Origin: an uncultured Bacteroidia bacterium
GTDB taxonomy: Bacteria; Bacteroidota; Bacteroidia; Bacteroidales; Prolixibacteraceae
DNA length: 64,000 nt
Assembly: GCA_903904515.1 (NCBI GenBank)
Contig: CAIVCR010000073.1
Location: 1 to 64,000, forward strand
Direction of reading: 5' to 3'
Every line of letters begins with the position of its first letter. The stretch's first letter is position 1. The notes beneath the pieces were generated by a model that did no database searches, was not told where the DNA came from, and saw nothing but the letters and a program-made list of their open reading frames with translations. Below, piece by piece: positions 8,801-16,965 of this stretch. A program made the translations under genes and the position numbers.

Positions 8801-10249
8801 AGGATTGAAGCTGCCATAAGGGCATTCAGGAATCACCGCGAAAGGGGCAACATTAAATCAGAAATGGCACTTTCCGGAAACGCTACTCAGAATATCCAGG
8901 TTGCCACTCCTGTTCACTCAGGTTCAAAACAGCAATGGCAATCGTATGTCCAATCGCTGGTTCACGAAACATCCCGGATTCTTGCCACGCACGGCATTGA
9001 CTTCAAGCTTTTCAGCAACCGGATGCAGCATTTTGAAGTGGCCCAAAACCAATCGCTTCCCCCTGTTTTCAGTGGCACTGGAAACCTAAAGGGGAAAACG
9101 CTGTTGTTGCCCCTATGGGATCCTTATGTTGGACCACTGCTTGAGGCCTTGCTGCAGAACAGCGGAATTGATGCGCGCCTGACCCCAAATTCGGATGTAT
9201 CGATAAGGCGCAGTCTAAGTTTTAATACCGGTCAGTGCCTGCCACTTAATATTATTGTCCAGAATGCTATTGATTACATTGAGGCAAATCAGCTTAGGCC
9301 GGAGGATACAGTTCTCTGGATCATGAAATCGGACCTTTCCTGCAATCTTAGTATGTTCCCCACATATATGAAAAAATTATTGGATAAGTATGGTAAGGGG
9401 ATGGAGCAGGTTTCAGTATATCTGGGTGATATAATCTTTTATGATTTCTCCCTGCCAATTGCCATCAATGCCTATCTCGCCTATATGTTCGGTGGATATA
9501 TCCGAAAAATTGGGTGCCAAATCCGTCCTTATGAGAGCCTGGCCGGCATTACAGATTTAACTATCCGGCGATCCCTGGATAGTTTGGTAAAGGCTTTCCG
9601 ATATGGTCTTCCTAAAGATGTGGCCCTTGAAAAAATCATAGCTGATTTTGCATCGATCCAAACAGAAATGAGAGGAAAGCCCAAGGTGGCCATCTTTGGA
9701 GATGTCTATGTGCGTGACAATGACCTGATGAATCAGGATCTGGTTAAAGTAGTGGAACAGAATGGTGGAGAAGTGATTACTACTCCTTATAGTGAGTTCA
9801 TGAAAATTGTGGTCAATACGGTTACGGAACGGTTTTACAAGACTGACCACTATTCCGATTTTATCAAGCTGAAATTTCTGAAATCGCTGATTCCATTAGT
9901 AGAAGAGCGTTACAAAAAATATTTTTATAAGTATAATGGTGAGGCCAGGCCCATGTCTTCAGATGAAACAGACAACTGGCTGAACCGCTTTGGATTAAAT
10001 ATTCTGCAACGGGGTGAATCTCTTGAGAATATCCTTAAGATTCACGCCCTGATGAGTAACCACCCCGACCTCGACCTGTTTATACAGACCAATCCATCCT
10101 ATTGCTGCCCGTCGCTGGTTACCGAGGCGATGACCTCCAGGATTGAAGAGATTACCGGTGTCCCCGTTGTAACCATCGAATATGACGGGACCAGCGGTAT
10201 GAAAAATGAAGATATTATTCCGTATTTAAAATACAGGAAGAAAAAATAA
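5885..10249 (+). CDS. giant double activase: 2 x BadF/HgdC-type ASKHA ATPase + DUF2229 + HgdB-like domain
   Basis: 1454 residues, a fusion related to (R)-2-hydroxyacyl-CoA dehydratase activases. Domain 1 (about 1-255) begins with the phosphate loop GIDIGS at 7 and domain 2 (about 325-590) with GIDIGSTSTK at 330. Each keeps the two cysteines that in HgdC bind one [4Fe-4S] cluster across a homodimer: CAAGTG Cys 121 with SRC Cys 162, and CAAGTG Cys 455 with SDRC Cys 493. A four-cysteine cluster follows (609, 612, 616, 634), then a DUF2229-like region (about 670-880) and an HgdB/BcrB-like C-terminal half with GQC Cys 1118 and YCCP Cys 1407/1408. ATP-driven low-potential electron transfer is the family role; the partner is unknown. 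No dehydratase genes are adjacent, and no signal peptide is present, so it is cytoplasmic. Confidence 0.88.
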   Translation: MKNHYLGIDIGSVAIGIAVIDDDNLIVQSSYTFHKGQIAENLLKSLREVEIGTIKAIGYTTSGPSIINIGLPVDSRIAYITAAKYFHPEMEGLLIIGAEKFGLATFSKKGEYQNFKSNTLCAAGTGNFLDQQAERLNLPNIQEFSRIAWENTGNFPKIASRCAVFAKTDLIHAQQEGYSIGEICDGLCYGLAKNIVDTVFHNNTFSYLFAAGGVALNKAVINHIGKLLDQTITVGRYANIYGAIGAAINSRETGISIKGNLNRIEDIVISEKGEKQYYYPPLRLELSDYPNFESHPKYLFHSGCIPMMKDVEVDAYKVLEPGTQADVLLGIDIGSTSTKAVLLNQNKEVLAGFYTYTSGQPLQATQIIFEAIDNYSQKQQVRLNISAAGTTGSGRKFTGKIIGADIILDEITAHARGAYELNPETDTIIEIGGQDSKFTVMRNGMVTFSVMNNVCAAGTGSFIEEQAKRLGCTLNEYSSRVENVNAPMASDRCTVFMERDLNHYLMAGYSADEILATVLHSTRENYFTKVAVPGYIGNTIFFQGATAKNRALVAAFEQKLKKPIMVSRYCHLTGALGVALELHDKNIKLSKFRGIDLYRKSIPVKSEVCELCTNHCKLKVAEIEDQIEAYGFLCGRDYEGNKYVKNKSINFQLLRKREELFKFRAQAEKTSLTIGIPAGLYLYDEILFWRKFFDLLSIQTITSEDYTTAVKDGKNLTSAEFCSPIAAMHGHVDYLSKKANFIFLPVYLEESRETKTKKQYCYYSQFVSSVISVQKNFKSRNKLLTPVLNYSQGGLSIRLELYRMLKSTGFKDPGFINLSLAYEKAKEQVRYAKNEWKGLYAEETKDLDDIHIMLLGRPYTVLSHSMNNSIPDIIERMGVKTFFMDMLPNNSGEGSKAGELIKAIQWKFASKILQAADVVAQTDNCYPILITSFKCAPDSFVIEYFKEILDNRQKPYLILQLDEHDSTVGYETRIEAAIRAFRNHRERGNIKSEMALSGNATQNIQVATPVHSGSKQQWQSYVQSLVHETSRILATHGIDFKLFSNRMQHFEVAQNQSLPPVFSGTGNLKGKTLLLPLWDPYVGPLLEALLQNSGIDARLTPNSDVSIRRSLSFNTGQCLPLNIIVQNAIDYIEANQLRPEDTVLWIMKSDLSCNLSMFPTYMKKLLDKYGKGMEQVSVYLGDIIFYDFSLPIAINAYLAYMFGGYIRKIGCQIRPYESLAGITDLTIRRSLDSLVKAFRYGLPKDVALEKIIADFASIQTEMRGKPKVAIFGDVYVRDNDLMNQDLVKVVEQNGGEVITTPYSEFMKIVVNTVTERFYKTDHYSDFIKLKFLKSLIPLVEERYKKYFYKYNGEARPMSSDETDNWLNRFGLNILQRGESLENILKIHALMSNHPDLDLFIQTNPSYCCPSLVTEAMTSRIEEITGVPVVTIEYDGTSGMKNEDIIPYLKYRKKK

Positions 10250-10290
10250 AATTCTATTTCCAGTATAGAATCAAGAATATGTTGAAGTGG

Positions 10291-10388
10291 TTATCCTTCG
10301 TCTGGCGAACGAATAACCCCCGGTGAGCTTGCGAATCCGGGGGGAACCAGATGTGCATACAACATCAGCTCCGCCGGCTGAAGGATAG
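10291..10388. repeat. REP-like palindromic element with nested hairpin
   Basis: The ends TATCCTTCGTCTGGCG and, in reverse complement, TATCCTTCAGCCGGCG form inverted arms. Inside lies a second hairpin with CCCCCGG (10317-10323) pairing CCGGGGG (10337-10343). The arrangement resembles Bacteroidota REP/RAYT-type extragenic palindromes; only one copy is visible in this window. Confidence 0.55.
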
Positions 10389-10451
10389 AATATTATATTA
10401 AATTATTAATGTTGAACCCTTTCAGGGCTCCCTGCTTTCACTTGATTCTTT

Positions 10452-10482
10452 ACCCCCAGTTTCGTTTCACTTCACTGGGGGT
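10452..10482. terminator. strong hairpin, likely bidirectional terminator
   Basis: ACCCCCAGT at 10452-10460 pairs perfectly with ACTGGGGGT at 10474-10482, with a 13-nt loop, between convergent genes. There is no long T-run, so intrinsic termination is only probable; it may be part of the same repeat family. Confidence 0.4.
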
Positions 10483-10669
10483 TATTCAAATTATCCCGAT
10501 AAATCGGAATCAGGATTTATACTAGCATTGTAGATATTTGGCTGCACGCATTTTGCATTTATAATTCAATTACATTTGCAGTTCAATGATAAAATTAATT
10601 TATATAGATATGAATAACAATTAGTTACCAGTTTTTTAACAGACCCTAATTACACTCAAAAGTTTTACA

Positions 10670-11596
10670 TCATTCAAACCTTCTGAAAAACAGCACTAAT
10701 TCATGATTAATTATCGGATTACCACAGCTTAAACCGTGATCATCTGAATCGAGTTCATGAAGTTCACAGGAGCCCCCGCCATTAAGAATATACCGTTGAA
10801 AATCCCTGGAAAAATGCTCCTGAACAACCTGATCACCTACCCCATGCCAGATCTTTACCGGAACAGGGTAAGTCTTTAAGGAATCATTTCCTCTGACGGT
10901 AATATTTTTAACCATTGGATTCCACCTGACAACCTTATCGCTTTCCCAGGTTTTTCCACTTCTGTCATCAAAATCAAAGCTCTTTGCAATTGCCTCTCTT
11001 GTAGTGGGTAACCACGGGTGTTCCCATGCCTGACCGTGCAGATCGAGAACAGCACTGAATAAACCCTGAGCCAGAACCAGGTTTGGATATCTGTAAATGA
11101 AATTTACGGATGAGAGTCCTCCCATCGACAAGCCAACAACAAATATCTTCTTTTCAATATTGTAATGTTTCCGGATGTATAAATATGCAAGAAAAGCCGA
11201 CTTAACAACCAGTGGTCCACCCATATTTTCAACCAATTCACCCCCATTCACATCAAAAATCGCATATCCGTTTGCCAAAAGGGTATCAACCAGTGCATAA
11301 TTATTCAGGAACCATTTGTCTGAAGTAACGCCACCTCCAGCTCCGTGGGCACAATAAATAAGCCGTGTAGGTTTTCCTGATTTTATATAGGATTCAGGAA
11401 GTTTAAGAATCGCATGATCGTAATAAATCTCTTTTGAACCACGATCTGCCGGTTTAGAGGGAGACTCTTCAGAACGATGAATTTTTAAGGGAATCGCAAA
11501 ATGAATATCTGCTGAATTATCCTTATTCCGTGGCTGGGCCGACCCTTCAACCCAAAATGTGATGAGAAATAATAGTACAAGCAAAGATTTCTCCAT
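10670..11596 (-). CDS. exported alpha/beta hydrolase (esterase/prolyl-oligopeptidase-like)
   Basis: 308 residues with a cleavable signal peptide (about 1-20, ending GSAQP). The oxyanion segment AHGAGGG lies near 83-89, the nucleophile elbow GLSMGG puts Ser at 157, Asp 255 is in HGVGDQVV and His 287 in DSDDHGLS, giving a complete triad. It is the last gene of a four-gene set, two bases after the six-hairpin glycosidase stop on the same strand, so it probably removes an ester (acetyl, feruloyl or methyl) from the glycan that set degrades. The exact substrate is not readable. Confidence 0.8.
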   Translation of the reverse strand: MEKSLLVLLFLITFWVEGSAQPRNKDNSADIHFAIPLKIHRSEESPSKPADRGSKEIYYDHAILKLPESYIKSGKPTRLIYCAHGAGGGVTSDKWFLNNYALVDTLLANGYAIFDVNGGELVENMGGPLVVKSAFLAYLYIRKHYNIEKKIFVVGLSMGGLSSVNFIYRYPNLVLAQGLFSAVLDLHGQAWEHPWLPTTREAIAKSFDFDDRSGKTWESDKVVRWNPMVKNITVRGNDSLKTYPVPVKIWHGVGDQVVQEHFSRDFQRYILNGGGSCELHELDSDDHGLSCGNPIINHELVLFFRRFE

Positions 11597-11598
11597 TT

Positions 11599-14316
11599 TC
11601 AGTACTCTACCTTTACATTCGCGTTTCCATTAAAGTCCGGGACTGTAACGGTTTCCGTTGCAGGGTCATAAGTTCCGCCGGTTACTTTAACCCCCTTTTT
11701 CCCTTCAGGGTGAGGAAGACGGATAATGACTTCATGAGGCTTTGAATCTGAGTTGCAGGTAATGGATGCTTCAATTGATCCGCTTTTTAGGTTTGACGTT
11801 ACCTCCAGAGAAATTGATCCGAAATAACTTGCCACATTCTTAAGCTTGATTTGCTTACCATCCTCTAGCCATTTTCGGGGAATTCCAGGTAATAATTTCA
11901 AGGTTTGACCCTCCTCAAGGTATAACATCCACCGGGTTTCCATGAGAAACCATCCCTCTTCATGCGTTTTATGCGGACTCACCTGGAAGAGATGTTCCCA
12001 AAAAGTGTACGTTTCACGATCAGCAAGTGCAGAGAAGGTATTGTAATAGGTTTTCAGGAATGGTTTTACTAATCCAAGTTTGAGCTGAACCCAGTTGTGC
12101 CGGCTATAATAGGGTTGGCTAAATGCGGCATTATGCTGATAATACAGTTCACTGTGATAATCAAGCATCATCGCAGAGATCTGTTCATCAGGAGCCAGAA
12201 CTTCACAAAAAACAAGATACAAAGGGCCTAATAATACATCGGGTGCGGTAACCGTACCGTGCGAAACAAAGGTTTCGGGGATAAGATGCAATGCCCTTGG
12301 GCCAGAAGCTTCAGTCCAAGGCGGGACTGTCGGACACCAGCTCCCGTCACCAAGTGGCACAACCGGCGAGTTGGAGATGCTGTTCATCAGCGAGGTGCGG
12401 ATATCTATCTTCCATTCAGCAGCCTCACCATATAATCGTTTCGATTGTTCCGGATCAATCACCTTCAGCATCTCAGCTACACGGCTTAATCCAAGATAAG
12501 CATAGCCATTCAGCATATACTGGTGAAACGGATCCTCAGGATCTGCGACCTTTCCGGCAATCATTCCATACCCTTTCCCTTTTAGCTCCACCTTTTTATT
12601 ATCTTCCCTCCACTTAATCAAGAAGTTGCAAGCCTTTAATAATTTCGGCTCAATGGCTTTAACCCACTCTTTATCTTTGGTATAGCGGAAGTATTCCCCC
12701 ATGCTCCAGAGGGCTGCACCGGTTTCAACCATATATCCGCCAAAATTCTGGATCATCCCGTCGTCATGCTGCTTGTCGAGAAAAAAGGTTAACGATCTGC
12801 GGGCGATATCGTGTAATCCCATTGAAATATAGAACTGAATGATCGGTGAACTTTCTGTCCCGATGGGTGAATATACACCAATACAAGGTGCCAAAGTGCC
12901 TGAAGGATCATTGCCGTAAGTCACCATATCAAGATGCAGCAATCCTGCCTGGATCATCTCATTAATTCGTGGCTCAGGGACACTGATTTGCGCCGCCTTT
13001 GCCAGCTTTGTTTTCCAGAATTCACGGCACTCATTGAATCTTAAATCGAACGATTGCCGGGAAAGCTCCTGTGCCCGCTCTTTGGAAAGGGGAGTGTGCG
13101 GCAGATAAAATTCGAACACCGCTTTTTCACCGGGTTGTATTAATATGGCAATCTCTTCATCGGCCATAGGTAGTCCGTTTAATTTGGAAATCCCGAAGAC
13201 CTTGCCAGAGGCAAAAGTTGAAAAACCAGTCTCTTTTTCAAATGAATAGGGAGTCTTCATCCACCAACCAGCGCCGGGACGGACGGTTTTAAACCAGGCA
13301 TAACGGGGAACTGCAGATTTATTTGCAGCCTCACTGCGGTAATACAAAACGGTAGATTCCAGCTTGTTTTTTTCAGCCTCAACCATAGGATTTACGAGCT
13401 CTTCCTGCTTTTTAGTAAGCATATGCCCTCCACTGAACTGGTCGGCAACCAGAAAATTTGTCCCAATTCCGGACTGAGCAATCAGCGGGGATTTCTCCGG
13501 CGAAACAAAAACCGTTGAGCGATATTCAATATCCTCATCAATCAATGTTGTGTGAAGAATCGGAAGAACGCCCTCTTCCAAACGGCGCGTTGTGCTTACT
13601 GCAACACCCTGACCCCGTCCCACCATATATCCATATTCAGCTGCCCTGTTTTCAAGCTCAGGAAGCTTTACCGGGGATGATGAATTTCGGGGAGTGATGA
13701 GGTTCATTTCACTTGCCGGATTCGTCCGGTTATCACTTAACTGGAAGATGCGCATATCCCTGCTTAATCCGAGCCATGTTGGGCACGACTGATTACGTGT
13801 TTGGAAAGCGGCCGATTCAAAGCTCTCCTCTGGCTCATCAGCTAATTGTTTCAGTTTGGTCTTTAGGTTACGGCTATTTAGTGCGGTTTCTATCTCTCCA
13901 AATGAGCGGAGATCCTCAGCGGGAATTACAGCTGCGTGATAAATAGGCATATAAATCGGATAGGCGCTATTCACATCCCGAAGAAAAAATGCAAATGGAT
14001 TTTGTTCGGTTCTGATGGTTACACGTGTGGCATCAGATCCCGGGTTATTCTGAACCTTGGCAAGGGTAGCTTCGAGACGGGTATTGCCCTTCGTCTTAAA
14101 TTCAAACGAATTTCCGGTGATTCTCCCTTTACCTGTGACAATTTTTAGTTTTATGAGTTGGCCATTCACAACCTCGATGGTCCCTTTGGGTTGAGTATTT
14201 TGCCAGATTACAGCGATTGTCTGAATATTGGCAACACCCTTAATCTGACTAAAAGAGCTTGATGTGAATACAATACAGACAAGTAAACAGACTAAATAAT
14301 ATTTCCGGTTTTCCAT
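11599..14316 (-). CDS. exported six-hairpin (alpha/alpha)6 glycoside hydrolase-like protein
   Basis: About 905 residues from the ATG at 14316; an upstream in-frame ATG at 14412 would add 32 residues ahead of a clear signal peptide (MENRKYYL..., ending SSSFSQ), so the internal start is chosen. The N-terminal half is beta-sandwich-like; the region from about residue 440 to 800 is helix-rich with repeated aromatic and acidic motifs (GTESSPIIQFYISMG, GAALWSMGEYFRY, YYSRHNWVQLKLG, HEEGWFLMETRWML), the pattern of GH78/GH95/GH15-type barrels. A C-terminal beta domain follows. I cannot assign a GH family. It is third in the four-gene minus-strand set. Confidence 0.65.
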   Translation of the reverse strand: MENRKYYLVCLLVCIVFTSSSFSQIKGVANIQTIAVIWQNTQPKGTIEVVNGQLIKLKIVTGKGRITGNSFEFKTKGNTRLEATLAKVQNNPGSDATRVTIRTEQNPFAFFLRDVNSAYPIYMPIYHAAVIPAEDLRSFGEIETALNSRNLKTKLKQLADEPEESFESAAFQTRNQSCPTWLGLSRDMRIFQLSDNRTNPASEMNLITPRNSSSPVKLPELENRAAEYGYMVGRGQGVAVSTTRRLEEGVLPILHTTLIDEDIEYRSTVFVSPEKSPLIAQSGIGTNFLVADQFSGGHMLTKKQEELVNPMVEAEKNKLESTVLYYRSEAANKSAVPRYAWFKTVRPGAGWWMKTPYSFEKETGFSTFASGKVFGISKLNGLPMADEEIAILIQPGEKAVFEFYLPHTPLSKERAQELSRQSFDLRFNECREFWKTKLAKAAQISVPEPRINEMIQAGLLHLDMVTYGNDPSGTLAPCIGVYSPIGTESSPIIQFYISMGLHDIARRSLTFFLDKQHDDGMIQNFGGYMVETGAALWSMGEYFRYTKDKEWVKAIEPKLLKACNFLIKWREDNKKVELKGKGYGMIAGKVADPEDPFHQYMLNGYAYLGLSRVAEMLKVIDPEQSKRLYGEAAEWKIDIRTSLMNSISNSPVVPLGDGSWCPTVPPWTEASGPRALHLIPETFVSHGTVTAPDVLLGPLYLVFCEVLAPDEQISAMMLDYHSELYYQHNAAFSQPYYSRHNWVQLKLGLVKPFLKTYYNTFSALADRETYTFWEHLFQVSPHKTHEEGWFLMETRWMLYLEEGQTLKLLPGIPRKWLEDGKQIKLKNVASYFGSISLEVTSNLKSGSIEASITCNSDSKPHEVIIRLPHPEGKKGVKVTGGTYDPATETVTVPDFNGNANVKVEY

Positions 14317-14496
14317 ACTATTTGCTAATAAACATTGAGGTTTTGCGTGAAAAAAATCAATTAAAAGAGCGCCACCAAAACACCAAGGCACAAAAAAGGC
14401 ACAAAAAAACAAGAGATCGAAATTATTTTTGGCCTCTGTCGGAAGACGGTCTGGTGTCCTGGAGATTTAGTGGCAAAAGAATCATTGCATCACCCA
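14317..14496. repeat. 180-bp spacer with low-complexity CACAAA/CACCAA repeats
   Basis: Around 14370-14412 the plus strand has degenerate runs of CACCAA and GGCACAAA units (GGCACAAAAA occurs twice). Such 'cacaaaggcacaaa' tracts are dispersed in many Bacteroidota genomes. They separate the beta-helix gene from the six-hairpin gene, and no ORF is supported. Confidence 0.4.
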
Positions 14497-15627
14497 CTAT
14501 TTACCCAGCTCCAGTAAAACTACCCTTGCCGGATCATTGGTTTTAAAATGGGTAAAATCGTAACCGACATTTGAAACCACCGGATTACAGAGGCCAATCA
14601 CGACCTTTGCGGCGAAATAGGATTTACCCGTGAAGGTGATATCCTGAACGAACCTGTACCAGACATTATCCATCAGATGTTCTGTATTATAATTGGCTAT
14701 CATAAGGTTATGACCTGGATTAAACACGATGGGATAGCGGCAGCATTCGATCTCCAGAGTCTGGATCGAGCTGCTGTGATGACTGAATTCGGAGAGCACA
14801 CCAACATTACAACAGACAATCTGCACATCCTGAGCCACAAAATGCTCACTAAACTTAATCCCATAGTCGTACCCACCGATCCGGATCAACCCGATATCGA
14901 TCTGTGCATGATTATCCACCTTGGGGGTAACAAGTGCAGTACTTCCGGTAAGTGTTGGATCAGGGATCGAACCTAACGGGCTTTGTTTGGTTATCAGAAT
15001 GTTATCGAGATAACATTTGGATGCAAAGCGAAGATTAATCCCACCCAGGGCATTTTTTACCTGAATTGTGTCGCCTGGCTGTGTTGTGCTGGTCCTGATT
15101 CCGAGGTTATAAAAATAGGGAGTCGAATAATTCCATTGTGACCACCCTTTTCCGGAACCACGCACCATGCCAACGACAAAAGAGGTGGAGTCATTTGTGA
15201 TGAGGGTGGACAATAATATTGCGCCGTTCATCGATGGGATCGTCTTTATAAGTCCCTGCAATTCAAATTCGGGGGCCGACTCCCCTCTGAAGGTTACTGT
15301 AATCGGGTGCTTTAAGTCGCTGAACGGAACATACAATTGTGAACCGCACTGCTGATGGCCAACTGAATCAATTACAGGTCCGGAGATATTATAAACTCCT
15401 GCCGGGAAATAGACAACTCCACCCCCTTTTTCGGCTGCAGCGTTTATTGCAGATTGAATGAATTGGGTATCATCGGTCCGGTTATCTCCCTTTGCACCAA
15501 ATTTCTTCACATTGAAATAAGCTTCAGCACCATCCTCAGGACGATTCTTTTGCGAGTAAATCATCGCCAGACACAACACAAGGGTGATGGCGAGGAAAAA
15601 GAGAATTCCGTTTTTGAGGTTTATCAT
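14497..15627 (-). CDS. exported right-handed beta-helix protein, pectate-lyase-superfamily (Pectate_lyase_3-like)
   Basis: 376 residues from the ATG at 15627. The longer frame starting at 15759 would add a tract overlapping the upstream gene; the internal start gives a proper signal/anchor (ILFFLAITLVLCLAMIYSQ). The mature start, FNVKKFGAKGDNRTDDTQFIQSAINAAAEKGGG then VYFPAGVYNISGP, is the signature of the pectate-lyase-3/GH28-like beta helix. It is shorter than usual for polygalacturonases and I see no clear catalytic Asp triad, so lyase, hydrolase and binding roles all stay open. The start is one base from the stop of the upstream toroid gene, indicating cotranscription. Confidence 0.7.
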   Translation of the reverse strand: MINLKNGILFFLAITLVLCLAMIYSQKNRPEDGAEAYFNVKKFGAKGDNRTDDTQFIQSAINAAAEKGGGVVYFPAGVYNISGPVIDSVGHQQCGSQLYVPFSDLKHPITVTFRGESAPEFELQGLIKTIPSMNGAILLSTLITNDSTSFVVGMVRGSGKGWSQWNYSTPYFYNLGIRTSTTQPGDTIQVKNALGGINLRFASKCYLDNILITKQSPLGSIPDPTLTGSTALVTPKVDNHAQIDIGLIRIGGYDYGIKFSEHFVAQDVQIVCCNVGVLSEFSHHSSSIQTLEIECCRYPIVFNPGHNLMIANYNTEHLMDNVWYRFVQDITFTGKSYFAAKVVIGLCNPVVSNVGYDFTHFKTNDPARVVLLELGK

Positions 15628-15628
15628 C

Positions 15629-16933
15629 TTATTGTTTGAGGTTTTCGGATGTAAGTTCAGGAAATTTCTCCAGAAAATCAAGCAAAAAAAGATCAACACC
15701 CAGATCGCAGCTATACCAGTAATAGGGGTAATTATCGGCACTAACGAGTATCCGTCCATTTACCTGCTGGAGATAGGTTACAAAGTTCATCGTCTGAACA
15801 GCGCGGTGGCGATAACTTTCTTTTCCGGTCGCCCGGTAAAAATCGGCCATCATACTTGCCCAATGGGCGCTGTGAATCCCCATGGTCACAAAACACCTGA
15901 GCTGCTCCCGGATCCCTTCAGCCGGTTTATAGAGATGGTCCTTGTCGATAAATGTCCTCTCCATATATTGGTTTAGCTTCAATGCACTCTTAAGGTAGGT
16001 AGGATTTTCACTTTTACGAACCAACAGATATTTAACCAGATCGATACAGTCCCAGTTGGTCCGATTCGTGGTATCGGCCCCAACATCCTCATAAAATCCA
16101 TTAAAAAGTTGTGTCTTCACAGGATTATTAAGAATCCAGTTCAACGCCTTATCCCTGTTTTTCCGGAAAATTGATTTCCGGGTAATTTTGTCCATCTCCT
16201 CAAAAAGCATAACACCATAAATGGCGCTGCTTGTATATTCCTCCTTTACTTTTCCACTCTTTGGATCGACCCGAAAGGACCAGTTCCCTTCCGGCTTTTG
16301 TGTTAAGGCAAGATTTTCAGCGATGATGGAAGCTGCCTTAAGGTACTTTTCACGATTTGTAGCCTGAAAAAGTTCAAGATAAGCAAGCGCCATTATCGCA
16401 GCCTTATCTGTCATAATCGCCTGCCCATCAACAAAACCACCCATCTTGCCTGCTGCACAGGTACTGTATGGCATTCCACCGTATGGCCAGGAGACCGGAG
16501 TGCTGTGGTCGATATTCCAGTCAGCCAGGTCGGTTGCCCGATGCAAATAATCGACATTTCCGCCAAAATGGTAAAATCGGAGAAAGGCTTTAATATAAAG
16601 CGAGTGGTGAAATGCCGGATAAGAGACATAACTATTCCTGCGCTGGGTGCCATCGTCATTCAGGAAGAATGAGTAATAATAATATGGGGGATGACTCACC
16701 CCATTCCCGTCTTTCAGTGTATTCGGATCGACTACTACCCATCGGTCACTATGAACCACAAAATCCATCGAACGCTCAATGGTTTCCGTATAACTTTGGA
16801 GTGGCAGCAACTCCCCCTTTTCATTAAATTCAGGCTTGTTAATAAAGCATAGGTCTTGTACCTCCGACTGTTGGGAGAAACCAAAAATTGGGGGAAAGGC
16901 GAAAATCAACGGAATTAAAAACCTGTAAATCAA
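15629..16933 (-). CDS. exported (alpha/alpha)-toroid protein, possible glycosidase or lyase
   Basis: 434 residues with a signal peptide (MIYRFLIPLIFAFPPIFGFSQ). The mature protein has helical-hairpin repeats with aromatic-rich turns (HPPYYYYSF, SYPAFHHSLYIKAFLRFY, NWDCIDLVKYLL, HSAHWASMMADFYRATG, YPYYWYSCDLGVDLFLL), as in glucuronyl hydrolase or six-hairpin enzymes. I do not recognise a family. It heads a four-gene set (toroid, beta helix, six-hairpin enzyme, alpha/beta hydrolase) likely acting together on a plant-type polysaccharide. It lies 32 bp downstream of the permease-peptidase gene, so it may also be read through from there. Confidence 0.6.
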   Translation of the reverse strand: MIYRFLIPLIFAFPPIFGFSQQSEVQDLCFINKPEFNEKGELLPLQSYTETIERSMDFVVHSDRWVVVDPNTLKDGNGVSHPPYYYYSFFLNDDGTQRRNSYVSYPAFHHSLYIKAFLRFYHFGGNVDYLHRATDLADWNIDHSTPVSWPYGGMPYSTCAAGKMGGFVDGQAIMTDKAAIMALAYLELFQATNREKYLKAASIIAENLALTQKPEGNWSFRVDPKSGKVKEEYTSSAIYGVMLFEEMDKITRKSIFRKNRDKALNWILNNPVKTQLFNGFYEDVGADTTNRTNWDCIDLVKYLLVRKSENPTYLKSALKLNQYMERTFIDKDHLYKPAEGIREQLRCFVTMGIHSAHWASMMADFYRATGKESYRHRAVQTMNFVTYLQQVNGRILVSADNYPYYWYSCDLGVDLFLLDFLEKFPELTSENLKQ

Positions 16934-16965
16934 CTGAACTAATTCATTGAATATTTATTCTATTT

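Larger units (their letters stand above)
10250..10669. other. 420-bp convergent intergenic region with REP-like palindromes
   Basis: Carries a roughly 98-bp REP-like element and a second strong hairpin (listed separately), lying between convergent genes where they could end transcription from both sides. The remainder is AT-rich and shows no ORF. Confidence 0.6.

Noticed and set aside
10571-10578. TACATTTG on the plus strand before a convergent gene end
   Set aside because: No gene follows on that strand and the nearest upstream TTTG elements are at wrong spacing, so neither a promoter nor a small RNA can be supported.
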